Assembly: GCA_012274445.1 (NCBI GenBank)
Contig: JAAROD010000081.1
Span: 1 to 64,000, forward strand
Reading direction: 5' to 3'
DNA from: Sclerotiophoma versabilis
Taxonomy: Eukaryota; Ascomycota; Dothideomycetes; Pleosporales; Didymellaceae
Length of the DNA: 64,000 nucleotides
Under the pieces are notes generated by a model, which saw only the letters and a list, made by a program, of their open reading frames with translations, did not search any database and was not told where the DNA came from. The position numbers were made by a program, and so were the translations under genes. Positions 23,999-34,386 of the stretch are shown piece by piece. Within the stretch, counting starts at the first letter, position 1. Each line of letters starts with the position of its first letter.

Positions 23999-24830
23999 CT
24001 ACAGAAGCGGTGTTTGTTCCGTCTGACAACAAGAATTGGGCGGGGGATTGAAGGCGTGGCGCTTTATATATTGAGTGGCAAGCAGCTGTTGAACTTGGTG
24101 AGGAGAAAGTGTCTGCTGAACATGCTGGTGACGAGGAGCCTGCTTGATTGGGCAAGGAGGAAGTGCCTGCTCAGTATGCACAACACGACGCCACTCTAGA
24201 GCCAGCTTGACAGATCCTCCAACCACCGGAGCAACAAGACTAGGCCATTTCCCATGTTCTCCCCATGTATTGCGCGTGCCGTAAGTCTTCCAGTGGGAGT
24301 TTGTCACCGGAGCATGGAAAGCAATCTGCTTCACGAGCTCGTTGTAGGATTCATTTCTGAGTGTGCATACATTATGACGGGTAGGTACAAGTAGCACTGT
24401 TTTGACAGTCCATTGGTGTCCAGTCTTTACATAGCTATTTGCGAAAGTCGAGCGTCGTTGCTGAGGAATAAGCGGGAGCCATCGTCTGGGTGGGTATTGC
24501 TGGGGTATATGGGGAGGTGGAGAGAGCGAACATGGGCATTGTGAGGATGTCTGAGTAGAAGGTCTGTCCTCCAAAGGAAGTGACCTGTAAGATGCCAGGG
24601 TTAAGAGGTTAGATGTAGGGACAGGAATTGGGGCTTGGATGATCTATTAATATGGTAACTTCTATTTTCAGTGCATCTACCCAAAGAATTAGGACTGGAT
24701 GGTTGAAACAGCCAGAATCGATGTGGACGGTTGCATAGAGATGTTCAATGGGGACCTTATCGCGTGCGGGAAGCCAATGTATGGAGCCAACGCCGTATTT
24801 TGAATGGGTGGACTGCATCATGTAACTAAA
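23999..24830 (-). pseudogene. Broken hypothetical gene
   Basis: Two minus-strand frames look like parts of one protein. The upstream part (24821-24609) reads KYGVGSIHWLPARDKVPIEH and GCFNHPVLILWVDALK. The downstream part (24574-23999) includes NSYVKTGHQWTVKTVLLVP and NESYNELVKQI. Between them a third frame gives PSNTHPDDGSRLFL, which seems to belong between the two, and a VTSFGG segment follows a TTACAG acceptor near 24582. Joining them would need frame changes at more than one place. The arrangement resembles a fungal family of unknown function with HPVVIL, TSFGG, HPDTG and NSYV blocks, recalled only loosely. I read it as a frameshifted relic; an intact gene with unusual introns is less likely. 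Confidence 0.45.
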
Positions 24831-25533
24831 TTGTTCAGGGCTAGCAAACGGAGAGCTGAGTCTCGTAGTTCAGCTCTAGATGTAGGGCAGAGGAAACGAG
24901 TGTAATAACTTCTGCATGTGAGTTACACCACAGTGCCGGGTAGGTGCTTACTCGCTTGGCATATAGTGTGTGAGACTTCATGCAGAGGCTTGGGAGTGAG
25001 ATGCGGGTCTAATCGGATTGGGCTACTGTGACCACGAACTGGTGAAGATGCTGTGATATACTCCTCAGGGTATGGGAGAAAAGGTGTAAGGAAAACGAGG
25101 ATATAAGTTATTACAAAGGATGACCAAGAATTGTGAATGAGTAGCGAACACCTGCCAGCGCAACAACCGCCCTACTCAATCCCCAAAGTCCCTAACGTTC
25201 CGTGCCAAAGTAGCGGAGGGCCACAACGAGACGTCTTAAGAGTAGCACGCCGGTGCGACGAAGGCCCCAGGGCGGGTGTGGATCTGATTACCCCTCATGA
25301 GGCGTGGGTATGCGGGAAGTTGCACATCCTTTTCATGTAAGTGCTCAAGTTGTCAAGTAATAGCGCGTTAAAGTGTAGTATAGTATATGGGGATTGGGCG
25401 TTGCGCAACAATGGACGTCGCGCGCACGGACTCGGTGATGGAGTCGTCCTGGTCGGCGATTTCCAGCAAACCTCCGACAACTTTTTCAACCTGACAATCG
25501 CAACGCATTGCGCCCGCAACCACCGGCGCAACC
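24831..25533. other. Intergenic, upstream of RPA43
   Basis: No convincing gene is seen. Small frames at 25137-25340 and 25295-25663 lack family resemblance and overlap the RPA43 promoter and coding region. The last 100-150 bases should hold the RPA43 promoter; no TATA box is obvious. Confidence 0.5.
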
Positions 25534-26172
25534 ATGGCTCCCATATCCAAAGACAACCTCTACACAGAGCGGATCTCGCAATTTGTCTCGCTCCCGCCAG
25601 CTGCGCTCGCCACACCGCTCCCCGCGCTCTGCGCATCCGTCTTCTCGCCGCTGCTGCTCTCATACTTCCCGCCTGCGCGCGGCATTATTCTCGCATACGA
25701 AGACGTTACACTGTCGTCGTCGCCCTCTGAGCAGACTGAAACAGAAGTGCTGCTGCGCCATGTGGACGAATATGCAAGCCCGTTCCTCTGGGCCACAGCG
25801 ACGTTCCTGATCTGGCGGCCGCAGCGCAACACATGGATTACCGGGCGCGTCACACACCAGAGCAAGACACATATCACACTCTCTTACCTCAACATGTTCC
25901 CCATCTCCGTCCTCGCAGCGCACCTGCCGCCGAGCTGGACGTTCCAGGCCCAGCAGACAGAGGAGGGTGTGTGGATGAGTGCGGACGGGGAGGTCGCTGG
26001 AGATGTGCAAGTGCGGCTGTTAGACTTTGACGGGAGAACGGACGGCAAGGCGAAGGGCAAGGGGCTGCGGCTCGAGGGCAGTCTGCTGAGCGAAGAGGAG
26101 GAGAAGAAACAGGATAAAGGGAAGGCGAAGGCGAAGGCCCGGCGCGGCATCTTGAAGGCATCGACAAGCTGA
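25534..26172 (+). CDS. RPA43: DNA-directed RNA polymerase I subunit RPA43
   Basis: This is the 212-residue Rpb7-like subunit of RNA polymerase I. Together with the RPA14-type partner it forms the stalk that contacts Rrn3 for rRNA transcription in the nucleolus. The N-terminal segment (LPALCASVFSPLLLSYFPPA then RGIILAYEDV) is the tip domain. An OB-fold follows with WRPQRNTWITGRVTHQSKTH and LSYLNMFPISVLAAHLPPSW. The C-terminal 50 residues are rich in Lys and Glu, as is common in this subunit. The start at ACCATGG is the first in the frame. There is no intron. It converges with IMP4; the stops are 186 bp apart. Confidence 0.9.
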   Translation: MAPISKDNLYTERISQFVSLPPAALATPLPALCASVFSPLLLSYFPPARGIILAYEDVTLSSSPSEQTETEVLLRHVDEYASPFLWATATFLIWRPQRNTWITGRVTHQSKTHITLSYLNMFPISVLAAHLPPSWTFQAQQTEEGVWMSADGEVAGDVQVRLLDFDGRTDGKAKGKGLRLEGSLLSEEEEKKQDKGKAKAKARRGILKASTS

Positions 26173-26358
26173 TATGCATGCGTTGCGGTGTGGAGTGTGT
26201 GGTGCGGTCAATGTGCACAGCAGGTGGTCAATATGCATGGCAGGCGTTCAGGAAAAGTTTGATTGGGTATATCCAGCGAGCAATAACAGACTACAATTTC
26301 CACCACATTGGGGACTGGTTCGACAAGACATGCAAGCGTGCGCATGTGAGTCTTGATA

Positions 26359-27292
26359 CTATAAGTAGTCCTTCTTCCGGCCTGTCCGTGTGTACTGGTT
26401 CAGGTGCCACTCGACGTCGCCCTCCTTGTTGTCCAGCGTGCCCGCGCGGATCTCGAACAGGCGCATGCTCATGCGCGGGCCAACCTCGGCCAGTTCAACT
26501 GACTGGAACCCGGTCTTGACGAAGACGTGGTGGCGGACCTCGATCGTGTCCTCGATGTTCTTGAATCTGGGCCTGTTAGCAGTGGGCCACACAGAGGTGT
26601 ACTGAGACGTACGTGACGACGCGGTTGCCGATCTTGGCTGTGGCCTCGCGCGGCGGGAACAGGTGCTTCAGGACCTGCACGACGCGCTTGCCCAGCTTCG
26701 ACTCGAAGCCCTCGAAGATCAGATGCGGATACGACTCGGACACGGTGCCGCGGGCGCTGTTGGGGATGTCGGCGCGCAGCACCACGTTGTGCAGGCTGAA
26801 GCTCGCCGTCGGCCCGTGGGGGAAGTGGCTGATGGTGAGGGCGGTCGGGGTGCCGCGGTGCTCGTGCAGCAGGACAATGTCGCTGAGCCCGCTGCTCTTG
26901 GCGCTGTCGACGAGGTTGCTGAGGATGAGGTTTCCGCGGTTGAGGCGCACACTCGTCGGCAGCAGCAGGCGAATCTCCTTGGCGAAGGTGCCCAGCCGCG
27001 ACGACGGATCGCGCGAGGTCGTCACCAGGATGCGCGGATCCACGACGCCCGACAGCTGCGCGTACTCGTCGTCCAGGCCCAGCTCCTCCTCCACGGTGCG
27101 CTCGGCGCGGCTCTCGTCGTACTTGAAGTCGGCGCGCAGGGCCTCGTCGTCGGCCACATCCTTGGCAAGCGGCTTGCCCGACGCGAGGGAAGCCTTGAGA
27201 GCGGCGCGCTTGCTGGCGAGCTCAGCGTCGCGCAGGGTGAGCGCACGCCGGTAGAGGTAGTCGCGGCGCTCGCGGGCCTGTTTGCGGATCAT
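26359..27292 (-). CDS. IMP4: U3 snoRNP protein IMP4 (Brix domain)
   Basis: Exons are 27292-26613 and 26566-26359, separated by a 46-bp GT-AG intron; the product is 295 residues, close to yeast Imp4 (about 290). Imp4 binds U3 snoRNA in the small-subunit processome and promotes pairing of U3 with pre-rRNA for 18S processing. The N-terminal MIRKQARERRDYLYRRAL helix is typical. The Brix domain follows, with ILVTTSRDPSSRLGTFAKE, LTISHFPHGPTASFSL, HLIFEGFESKLGKRV and LKHLFPP. The second exon supplies the VRHHVFVKTG, VELAEVGPRMSMRLFEIRAG and VEWHLNQYTRTGRKKDYL end. The acceptor GCCCAG is preferred because it gives the VVTFKN junction. Confidence 0.93.
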
Positions 27293-27752
27293 GGCGAGTG
27301 CGAAACGTGCAGAATGCGCGAAGCGAGTGCAGCCGGAGGTGGAATGGGCGAGAGCGGTGCAGTCTTTTCGTTGGTGGCGATTTTGTCTGCTTCAGCACCT
27401 GCGGTCGTGCCAGTGGTTCGTCTTGCGCAGTTGCATCTGAAGTTCGACTTCTGGCGTTCGAAATTTTGGGACAAGGTTAACTCCGTATTTCGCTAACTCC
27501 GGTCCCCACTATTATAGCGTCACCCCGCTCACTGCTGCTGGATAGAAGGCTATCTACACATCCCAGGCTCGACTTGGCCTCCATTTCACCTTCCGCTTTG
27601 AGTCTCGCAGCCAGCGCTCCAAGACAGTCTTCAGCATGCTGCCCAGCACTGCCAACCGTGCCAGGACGACAGGCGCCCCACGGCCGTGGGGACGCTGGAG
27701 CTTAAGAACGGTGTGATGCCTGGACCATGCACCCAAACCACTCCGTTCGACC
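27293..27752. promoter_or_regulatory. Shared upstream region of IMP4 and the carboxypeptidase
   Basis: This 460-bp divergent intergenic stretch must serve both genes. It contains no supported gene. No clear TATA box or named operator is seen. A continuous plus-strand frame across part of it (from 26663) is the antisense shadow of IMP4. Confidence 0.4.
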
Positions 27753-29926
27753 ATGGCTGCATTCACAGCTCTTGCTCTGCTCGCCCTGACAACCTCTGTC
27801 ACTGCACAGTTCCCTGCTGTACCCACAGACGTTAAAGTCTTGGAGTCTCGCTTTGGCGATGGCGTGACCATCTCGTACAAGGAGGTAGACGCGCCCTGGA
27901 CGATTCGTAACCCACGCCTGACCTACCCAGAACGACCTCTGCGAAACTACACCCGGCGTCAGGTCCTACTCTGGCTATGTTCATCTTCCGCCCGGCACTG
28001 CAGACCTTGGCCAGGGACAGGACTATCCTATTAACACGGCATGTCGGTCACGTGCTCGCACTTGTCGATTCTAATAGCGCCATCAGTTCTTCTGGTTCTT
28101 TGAAGCCCGCAACGACCCTTCGAACGCACCAACTGTCATCTGGCTAAATGGCGGCCCAGGTTCATCGTCTCTGTATGGCTTATTAGAAGAGAACGGTCCC
28201 TGTTACGCAAACCCCGATTCAAATTCTACTCGTCCTTCCGAGTGGAGCTGGAACAACGATGGTAAGCGTGTCAAACCAAACGAGGTAGCTGAGTACTGAG
28301 AAGACAGCCAACATGTTATACCTTGATCAGCCTGTTCAAGTGGGGTTCTCCTATGACACGCTCCAGAATGTGACCCGGAATCTTATGACTGGCGAGGTCA
28401 CGCTGCTGAATGCCACAGACCCAGTACCTGAGCAGAACAGCACCTTTTTGACCGGGACCTTCCCCAGCCTTAACCCAAACCACACGGCTTTTGGCAGTAA
28501 GAACGGTGCCGTTGCTGCGTGGCACTTTGCCCAGGCCTGGTTCCAAGAATTTCCGCACCTGCTTCCAAACGACACGCGTCTCAGCCTTGCTGCACAGTCA
28601 TACGGAGGACGCTATGGGCCTGCTATGTTCACGTTCTGGGAGGAGCAGAACCAACGAATTGAGAACGGCACCTGGGACGGTGGAGATGGCGAACAGTTCA
28701 TCCTGCATCTCGACACACTGCTCATGATCTCTGGATGCATCGACCGCTATGTCCAGTACCCTTACTACCCGCAACAAGCATTCCGCGGTAATGGTTATGG
28801 TATTGAAGCTGTCAACGAGACTGTCTACAACGCAATGGTCGACTCCGTACCAGAATGTCTCCAACGCATCGAAACGTGCCGCGAGGCAGCAGCCGAATCG
28901 GATCCAGGGAACTTGGGGATTAATGCGACTGTCAACGACTTGTGCGAGGCTGCCGAGACGTTCTGTCGTTCTAATATTGTCAGTCCTTATACGCAGTACT
29001 CTGGTCTTGATTACTACGACATTTCCACTCAGCAGCCTCCCCCATTCCCACCTCCATTCCATGAAGGTCTGCTAAACCAACAATGGTTCTTGTCCGAACT
29101 GGGAGTCCCGCTTAACTGGACGGGGAATTCACCGCAGGCCTCAGCAGCATATCGAAACATTGGTGACTACCCAAGAGATTCGTGGCTTGAGGATTTAGCG
29201 TTCCTCTTGGACAACGGGATCAAGGTTTCGATTGTCCACGGCGACCTTGACTTTGCATGTCCGGTAAGTCGTCTTCAATACGAGCGATCTCAAGCTGACC
29301 TCTTCCAGTGGGCGAGTGGTGACGCTGTGGCAAAGGCAATCAACTGGACAGGCTCCGCTGGATATGCGGCCGCCCAGTACGCTGACATACAGACCAACGA
29401 CTCGTATGTCGGAGGACTCGTCCGCCAGCATGGAAACCTCAGCTATATCCGAACCTACCAAGCCGGCCATGCAATCCCTTCCTACCAGCCAGAGACGGCC
29501 TACAAAATCTTCACTCGCACCCTGTTCAACCTCGATATAGCTACGGGCACTGAATCAACAGCCGGTAACTACACCAGCACGGGTCGCGATGATCCCAACG
29601 TACAGTTGCAGGCCACCCCACAAGACCTGACCTACTGCTATACCTATGCTCCAGACGCTTGCTACGACTGGCAACCAGAGGCGATCATGAATGGCACCGC
29701 TGAGATATGCAACTGGATCTTTGTAGATGCCAACTCGACGCAGCTATTTCCTGACGTTATTGCCAGATGTCGTGGCGAAAACTCCACTAAGCCTGGCCAT
29801 GACCATTCTCCTGGAAACAACAGCCACCAACTGCCCGAGTTTGAAGGCAGAGCTGGTACCATGGCTGGGAGAGGGATATTGTTCACATCAATCATCAGCC
29901 TCACGACCCTAGCCGTCGTGATGTAG
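27753..29926 (+). CDS. Serine carboxypeptidase S10, secreted, probably GPI-anchored
   Basis: Five exons fit: 27753-27884, 27931-28038, 28087-28261, 28308-29263 and 29309-29926, giving 662 residues. It removes C-terminal amino acids from peptides outside the cell or at its surface. The signal peptide is MAAFTALALLALTTSVTAQ. The oxyanion motif NGGPGSS is followed by LDQPVQVGFSYD. The catalytic Ser lies in AAQSYGGRYGP, the Asp in VHGDLDFACP and the His in YQAGHAIPSY. The protein ends in a hydrophobic tail after a small-residue stretch (GRAGTMAGRGILFTS...), which fits a GPI signal. There are many N-glycosylation sequons. The second intron appears to use a GC donor (GCATGT...CAG). The fourth is 45 bp and stop-free, so the frame reads through it. 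It resembles fungal carboxypeptidase S1 homologues. Confidence 0.9.
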
Positions 29927-30404
29927 GGTACTTGGTGGTCTACGCATGGGCTGTTGCTTCTTTTGCATGCATCAAAGGCTCTAGATGTCAATGCTCACAC
30001 ATTGCAACTGCAGCCAACTTAGAATGAGCACATACTGCAACGCGGGCGATTCGGTCAAATCCACTGTAACGTAGGAACAGTGCGGTTTATGGCTTCATTG
30101 CAAAAACCTACAAGATGAGCGTACATGTTTCATCTGTATTACCCCCACACTCATTTGTCCAAACCCTCGAACAAACTTAGCCTGGTAAAATCAGAAAGCG
30201 AGAATAGTGCTTAAAGATCGTGTTCGTTAACTCGGTGGATACTCTCATTTTAGGTCGATCTCGGCCAAGATGCAAATTTTTGCTCATCTCCACTCAAGCG
30301 CCAGCAGTGTTAGATCTTTACAGCATCTGTACCTTCTGTGGCTAGAAAATGGATTCATGTATTTTGTCACCAAGGTCTTAGTCATCAAGTCACAACTGGA
30401 AACG
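29927..30404. other. Intergenic between carboxypeptidase and tRNA
   Basis: Nothing recognisable is seen. A plus-strand frame from 30270 runs into the tRNA gene and is not considered coding. Confidence 0.5.
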
Positions 30405-30564
30405 GGTGAGGTGGCCGAGTTGGGTAAGTTCAACAACAGCTCTTTCATCACTACCAATCTAACAAATTCCCAGTTATGGCGCCAGGTTAAGGTTCTTCCT
30501 TAGCATTGCTCAGCAGAGCTTCCTGGTCACGAAAGTGGCGCGAGTTCGAGTCTCGTCCTCATCA
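30405..30564 (+). tRNA. tRNA-Leu(AAG) with two introns, one in the D-loop
   Basis: A full cloverleaf can be folded. The acceptor GGTGAGG (30405-30411) pairs with CCTCATC (30557-30563), with discriminator A30564. The D-stem is GCC/GGC (30414-30416 with 30478-30480). The anticodon stem is CCAGG/CCTGG (30482-30486 with 30522-30526), with loop TTAAGG and anticodon AAG at 30489-30491. The variable arm is TCACGAAAGTGG. The T-arm is GCGAG-TTCGAGT-CTCGT (30540-30556). A normal 28-nt intron lies after position 37 (30493-30520). The D-loop is also interrupted after G19 by 50 bp (30424-30473) with GTAAGT donor, TCTAAC branch and CAG end. Removing it gives GAGTTGGTTAT, a normal Leu D-loop. A box (TGGCCGAGTTGG) and B box are intact; a CTTTTTG run near 30597 could terminate transcription. 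Confidence 0.85.
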
Positions 30565-31840
30565 ATATCGTCTGTATCACAGATCTTCCAGGATTTCTTT
30601 TTGTAGTTGCAATGCATCTGGTACTTGCATGCTCAATGGAAACTTTTTGTTAGCACTGGATGGCTTTGTTAGCTGCGCGAAATCAGCCCCACTTTTGTTG
30701 CAGAAATTCGTAGTCAGCATTGCTCCCTTCGCGTCATCGCTTCCTTGTCTCAACCGCGTCAAACCATACTGGATGTAATAAGAACAATAGACAAATCCTG
30801 GAACAAGCAGCACATCTCGAAGATCAGAGCTTCTACAAACGCCATTGGTCAAGCCTAAGTCCTGAGTGGAACATAGTGACCTGAACAATCATTGTTATTG
30901 CGAATGCATCAATCGTCAACGGCACTCCTCGCAGTCTGGCCATGATCAGGGACATGGAGCATGTCAGGTTGGATCACGATGTTAACCTGCCAGAGCACAC
31001 TGGCGAAAAGACTCCTGTGGAAAACCACTCACTAAGCTCCACGAAGAGCCCGTATACGCACGAAGACGATCTACGCCGTTCGCTCGCGCTTCCACTCGTA
31101 TCCAAGGAGGGCGTGATGCGAACGTATCGACCACGCACAGCTCAGAAAGCCCAATGAGGAGCAGCTCGACGACTAATCGCCTGGCAAAGGACGCTGTTAT
31201 GGCCTTGCTTTGGGACATGTTGCTTCAAGTGCATCCCTCCCAGAGAAAAGTTACGCTTGAGACAGATTGGTGATGGTTTCGAAGCATTGTTGGGTTGCTT
31301 CCGTCCACGCGAGTTTCCAATCTGCTTCTAATGTTGCTGAGAAGTCTAGATGCAATCAAAGCAGACACTCAAGGCTGGAGTATCTTACTCTAACCCTGGG
31401 TGTATTGAAGACTAGGAAGATAACGTGTTCTTCAAGATACTCGCGAGTGGAACAAAAGATATTCGGTACGTGCTGATTGTCTTCCGTTCTTGGCATGGTT
31501 TGTTTATTCGGAGATCTGAGCGTCTACCATGCACATCACCCGGGTAAAAGGCTGTTTTACTCTACGCACTACCAAACACCTCCCTTTTCCGCCACAGAAG
31601 CCGTAGCCAAGACTCTCGAGGCGGCTTGGCAGCGGTGATTTACCCCACGGGGTTGCCACTGCATACGGTGGCTTAGCGACTCCATTCATCCAGCGCCGCC
31701 TATCCTCAGGCCAGCTTCGTAGCCGCTCGCACTTGCATACAAGCAATTGAACGACTCAATAAATACTATTACTGACAGAGGGCAGCGGGATTTGATCGCG
31801 CCTTCAAAGGGCCTGGGAGCATTTGCGGGCGGAAAAATTA
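30565..31840. other. Intergenic, nothing recognised
   Basis: No frame shows family resemblance or consistent codon use, and no other tRNA-like fold was noticed. CCCCAC at 31643-31648 (GTGGGG on the minus strand) sits in the palindrome CCCCACGGGG and could be a distal CreA site for the xylanase. Confidence 0.5.
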
Positions 31841-31841
31841 A

Positions 31842-32024
31842 CCCCGGCGAGGTCCATGTCGATTGCCAAGGACAATTCCCCCGCCCACGCTTCCACCCGA
31901 CGGTTACATACTTGATCAGCCTCGTCTGGTCTTTAATGAATTCGCGATGCCGGCTAAAGGTGTCCGCCAACCCGGTTGATGAGCGTTAGTGACAGACATG
32001 GTCTGCAGAGCCGCCATATATATA
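31842..32024 (+). promoter_or_regulatory. Xylanase promoter: XlnR-type site and TATA box
   Basis: GGCTAAA at 31952-31958 is the exact core of the binding site of the xylanolytic activator XlnR/Xyr1, 136 bp before the start codon. CATATATATAG at about 32015-32024 is a good TATA box some 70-80 bp before the ATG. CCCCGG at 31842-31847 matches the loose SYGGRG site of the carbon-catabolite repressor CreA on the minus strand. Xylan induction and glucose repression are inferred from these sites. Confidence 0.55.
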
Positions 32025-32093
32025 GTGGTGTCTATAAGCGTTGCGGAAACATTACCAGTCGCACATCAAGCACTCACATCGACGTGATTCGAC

Positions 32094-33203
32094 ATGCATT
32101 TCTCAAACTTCATCACGTCTCTGGCGCTGGCCAGCTCTGTCTTGGCTGTCCCGTGAGTTGGGTCAACCTCACACAACCACCATCGCTAACATCGGAGCAG
32201 AACCTCTTCCAAACCCAAGGAGCCCAGTCTGTACAAGGCGTTCCGTGATCGCGGCCGCGACTTTATTGGAACCGCTCTGACCATCCGCAACGAGCCTGCG
32301 GAGCCCAAGATCATCGACCAGGACTTCAACTCGGTCACGCCCGAGAATGCCATGAAGTGGGAGTCGACGGAGCCATCCCGGAACAACTTCACATTTGCCG
32401 GTGGCGACGCAGTGGTTGCGTTCGCAAAGAAGTACGACCAGCAAATCCACTGCCACACTCTGGTGTGGCATAGCCAGCTCCCCACCTGGGTTTCCGGCGG
32501 AGGCTTCGACAACAAGACGCTCATCTCCATCATGGAGAACCACATCAAGAACGTCGCCGGGCGCTGGAAGGGGGCGTGCACGCGCTGGGACGTAGTCAAC
32601 GAGGCGCTGAACGAAGACGGTACGTACAGGAAGAGCGTGTTCCTCGACACCATCGGCGAGGCGTATATTCCCATCGCATTCCGGCTCGCGGCCAAGTACG
32701 CCAAGGGCTCGAAGCTGTTCTACAACGACTACAACCTTGAGTACAATGGGGCCAAGACCGAGGGCGCGAAGCGGATCGTCAAGCTCGTCAAGCAGTATGG
32801 TGTGGGGATCGACGGTGTGGGATACCAAGCCCATCTGGCCAGCGAGTCCACACCGACGGCTCCCGGTGCGGTCCCCGATCAAGCCACGCTGGAGGCTGCG
32901 CTGAAGGCTACTGCTAACGAGGGCGTGGATGTTGCATACACCGAGATCGACGTGCGGATGAACACGCCTGCCACGCCGGAGAAGCTAAAGGTGCAGGCTG
33001 CGGCGTGGGAGCGCATCGCGCGGTCCTGCATCGCCGTGAAGCGCTGCGTGGGCATGACGGTGTGGGGCATTTCAGACAAGTACTCGTGGATCCCTGGCGT
33101 GTTTGCTACCGAGGGCGCGGCGCTGCTGTGGGACGACAAGTACCAGAAGAAGCCTGCTTACGACGGGTTCCTGAAGGGCATCAAGGAGGGGAAGAAGAAC
33201 TAA
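32094..33203 (+). CDS. Endo-1,4-beta-xylanase, GH10, secreted
   Basis: Two exons (32094-32152 and 32201-33203), joined over a 48-bp GTGAGT...GCTAAC...CAG intron, encode 353 residues. The signal peptide is MHFSNFITSLALASSVLA. The enzyme cleaves internal beta-1,4 bonds of xylan in plant cell walls. The GH10 barrel shows FNSVTPENAMKWESTEPSRN, then HCHTLVWHSQLPTWV, the acid/base Glu in WDVVNEALNEDG, and the nucleophile Glu in VAYTEIDVRM. VWGISDKYSWIPG and LLWDDKYQKKPAYDGF close the domain. No carbohydrate-binding module is attached. The start is the only ATG that gives a signal peptide with the correct splice phase. Confidence 0.95.
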
Positions 33204-34386
33204 GTCCAGTTGTGCATTTCCGACGGGAATTAGACACGCAACATCTAGTTATGCAATGCACCGTCTTTTTTTCGCTACTTTGCAAGAGTTTGGTGCAAAG
33301 TCTGAGGTTCTCACGCTGTTGATGCGGTAGATGCTGCAACCATGTGCAATCAGAGTCACGTGCCAACACTCGGTGGCACCACTCCGTCATCTGCCACATC
33401 AAGGTTAGGCAGTGCACGCGAGTCCCACTACCAATCCAGCAAGAGGGAACAATGAATGTCCAGAACGAGTGCACTAACATCTAAAAGACGCGTGTCACTC
33501 TATACCTTGTATTCTCCTCCCTACGCAAGCAAGAAACACAGCTTATTCCAGATATCCCTGTAGGCAAGTTCTGCACAAGCGTAGCAGCACTTCTTTTTTT
33601 TTTTTTTTTTTTCAACTTGCCTTCAAGAATCCACTACTCGTAGTGTAGACTTTTCGTCAATATATCTAAAAGTGTCCAAGACAAGAATGCAGTTCCTACC
33701 CTAAATCATAACTAAAGCGATCTAGTCGCCTTAACAAAATACAGAGAGGGCATTGGCGTTATTTACTAACCTCGACAGAATATCAACAACTGCGCTGTGT
33801 TTTTAGATGTTGCCGGGAGGGAATTGTTAGAAGCACGGGTAGCAAGATTGTATATTACAACAATCTTCTCTGACGCGTCTTGTTCTATCAAGTTCAGTTC
33901 AAAGTCACCAACACGGTTCACCGTCGCAGTCAAGTCGTGACAAGCAAAGGAGTAGAAGGATGGCGATGAGCATTTATTTTCGAATACTAATTACAAGTCA
34001 TGCTGTGATTCGACGAATTTGGCCAAGGGGTCGAGTGGAGAATACTAGGGTATTGGGAGTGATTAATTGCACTGTGTGGAATACACTACGCTGTGTTAGC
34101 TCTGCAAATGCAACAGGGCGAATTGAATTGTATGAAATTCTTTATGCGTGGTTAGATGTGCAGGGTGGTAGTGTTTCAAATCATATCAATGCTTCAATCG
34201 AGTTTGTGGGGTGGTTATGAGATGAGCTCTGGGCTCAGTTGGATTTGCATTCCGTCGTGCAATTCTATCGCTCAACGCCAGGTGTATCTAGTCGGATGTC
34301 CGATGCAAGCCTACCCACAAGAAACTGATATCACACTCCGCCCCTGCAGTTGCTTCGTACGCTCGCTTTGTCATGACAGAAAACGC
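33204..34386. other. Intergenic with a poly(T) tract
   Basis: No supported gene lies in this 1.2-kb stretch between the xylanase and the 3' end of PRP43. A run of 19 T residues occupies 33594-33612. Small frames at 33960-34220 and 34156-34686 lack any recognisable feature; the second overlaps the PRP43 last exon antisense. Confidence 0.5.

Noticed and set aside
26663..27496. 277-codon plus-strand frame antisense to IMP4
   Set aside because: It is a shadow of the IMP4 exon and promoter with no recognisable motif.
30270..30503. Small protein gene overlapping the tRNA
   Set aside because: The frame crosses the tRNA acceptor, D-arm and its intron; the tRNA fold explains the conserved-looking sequence far better.
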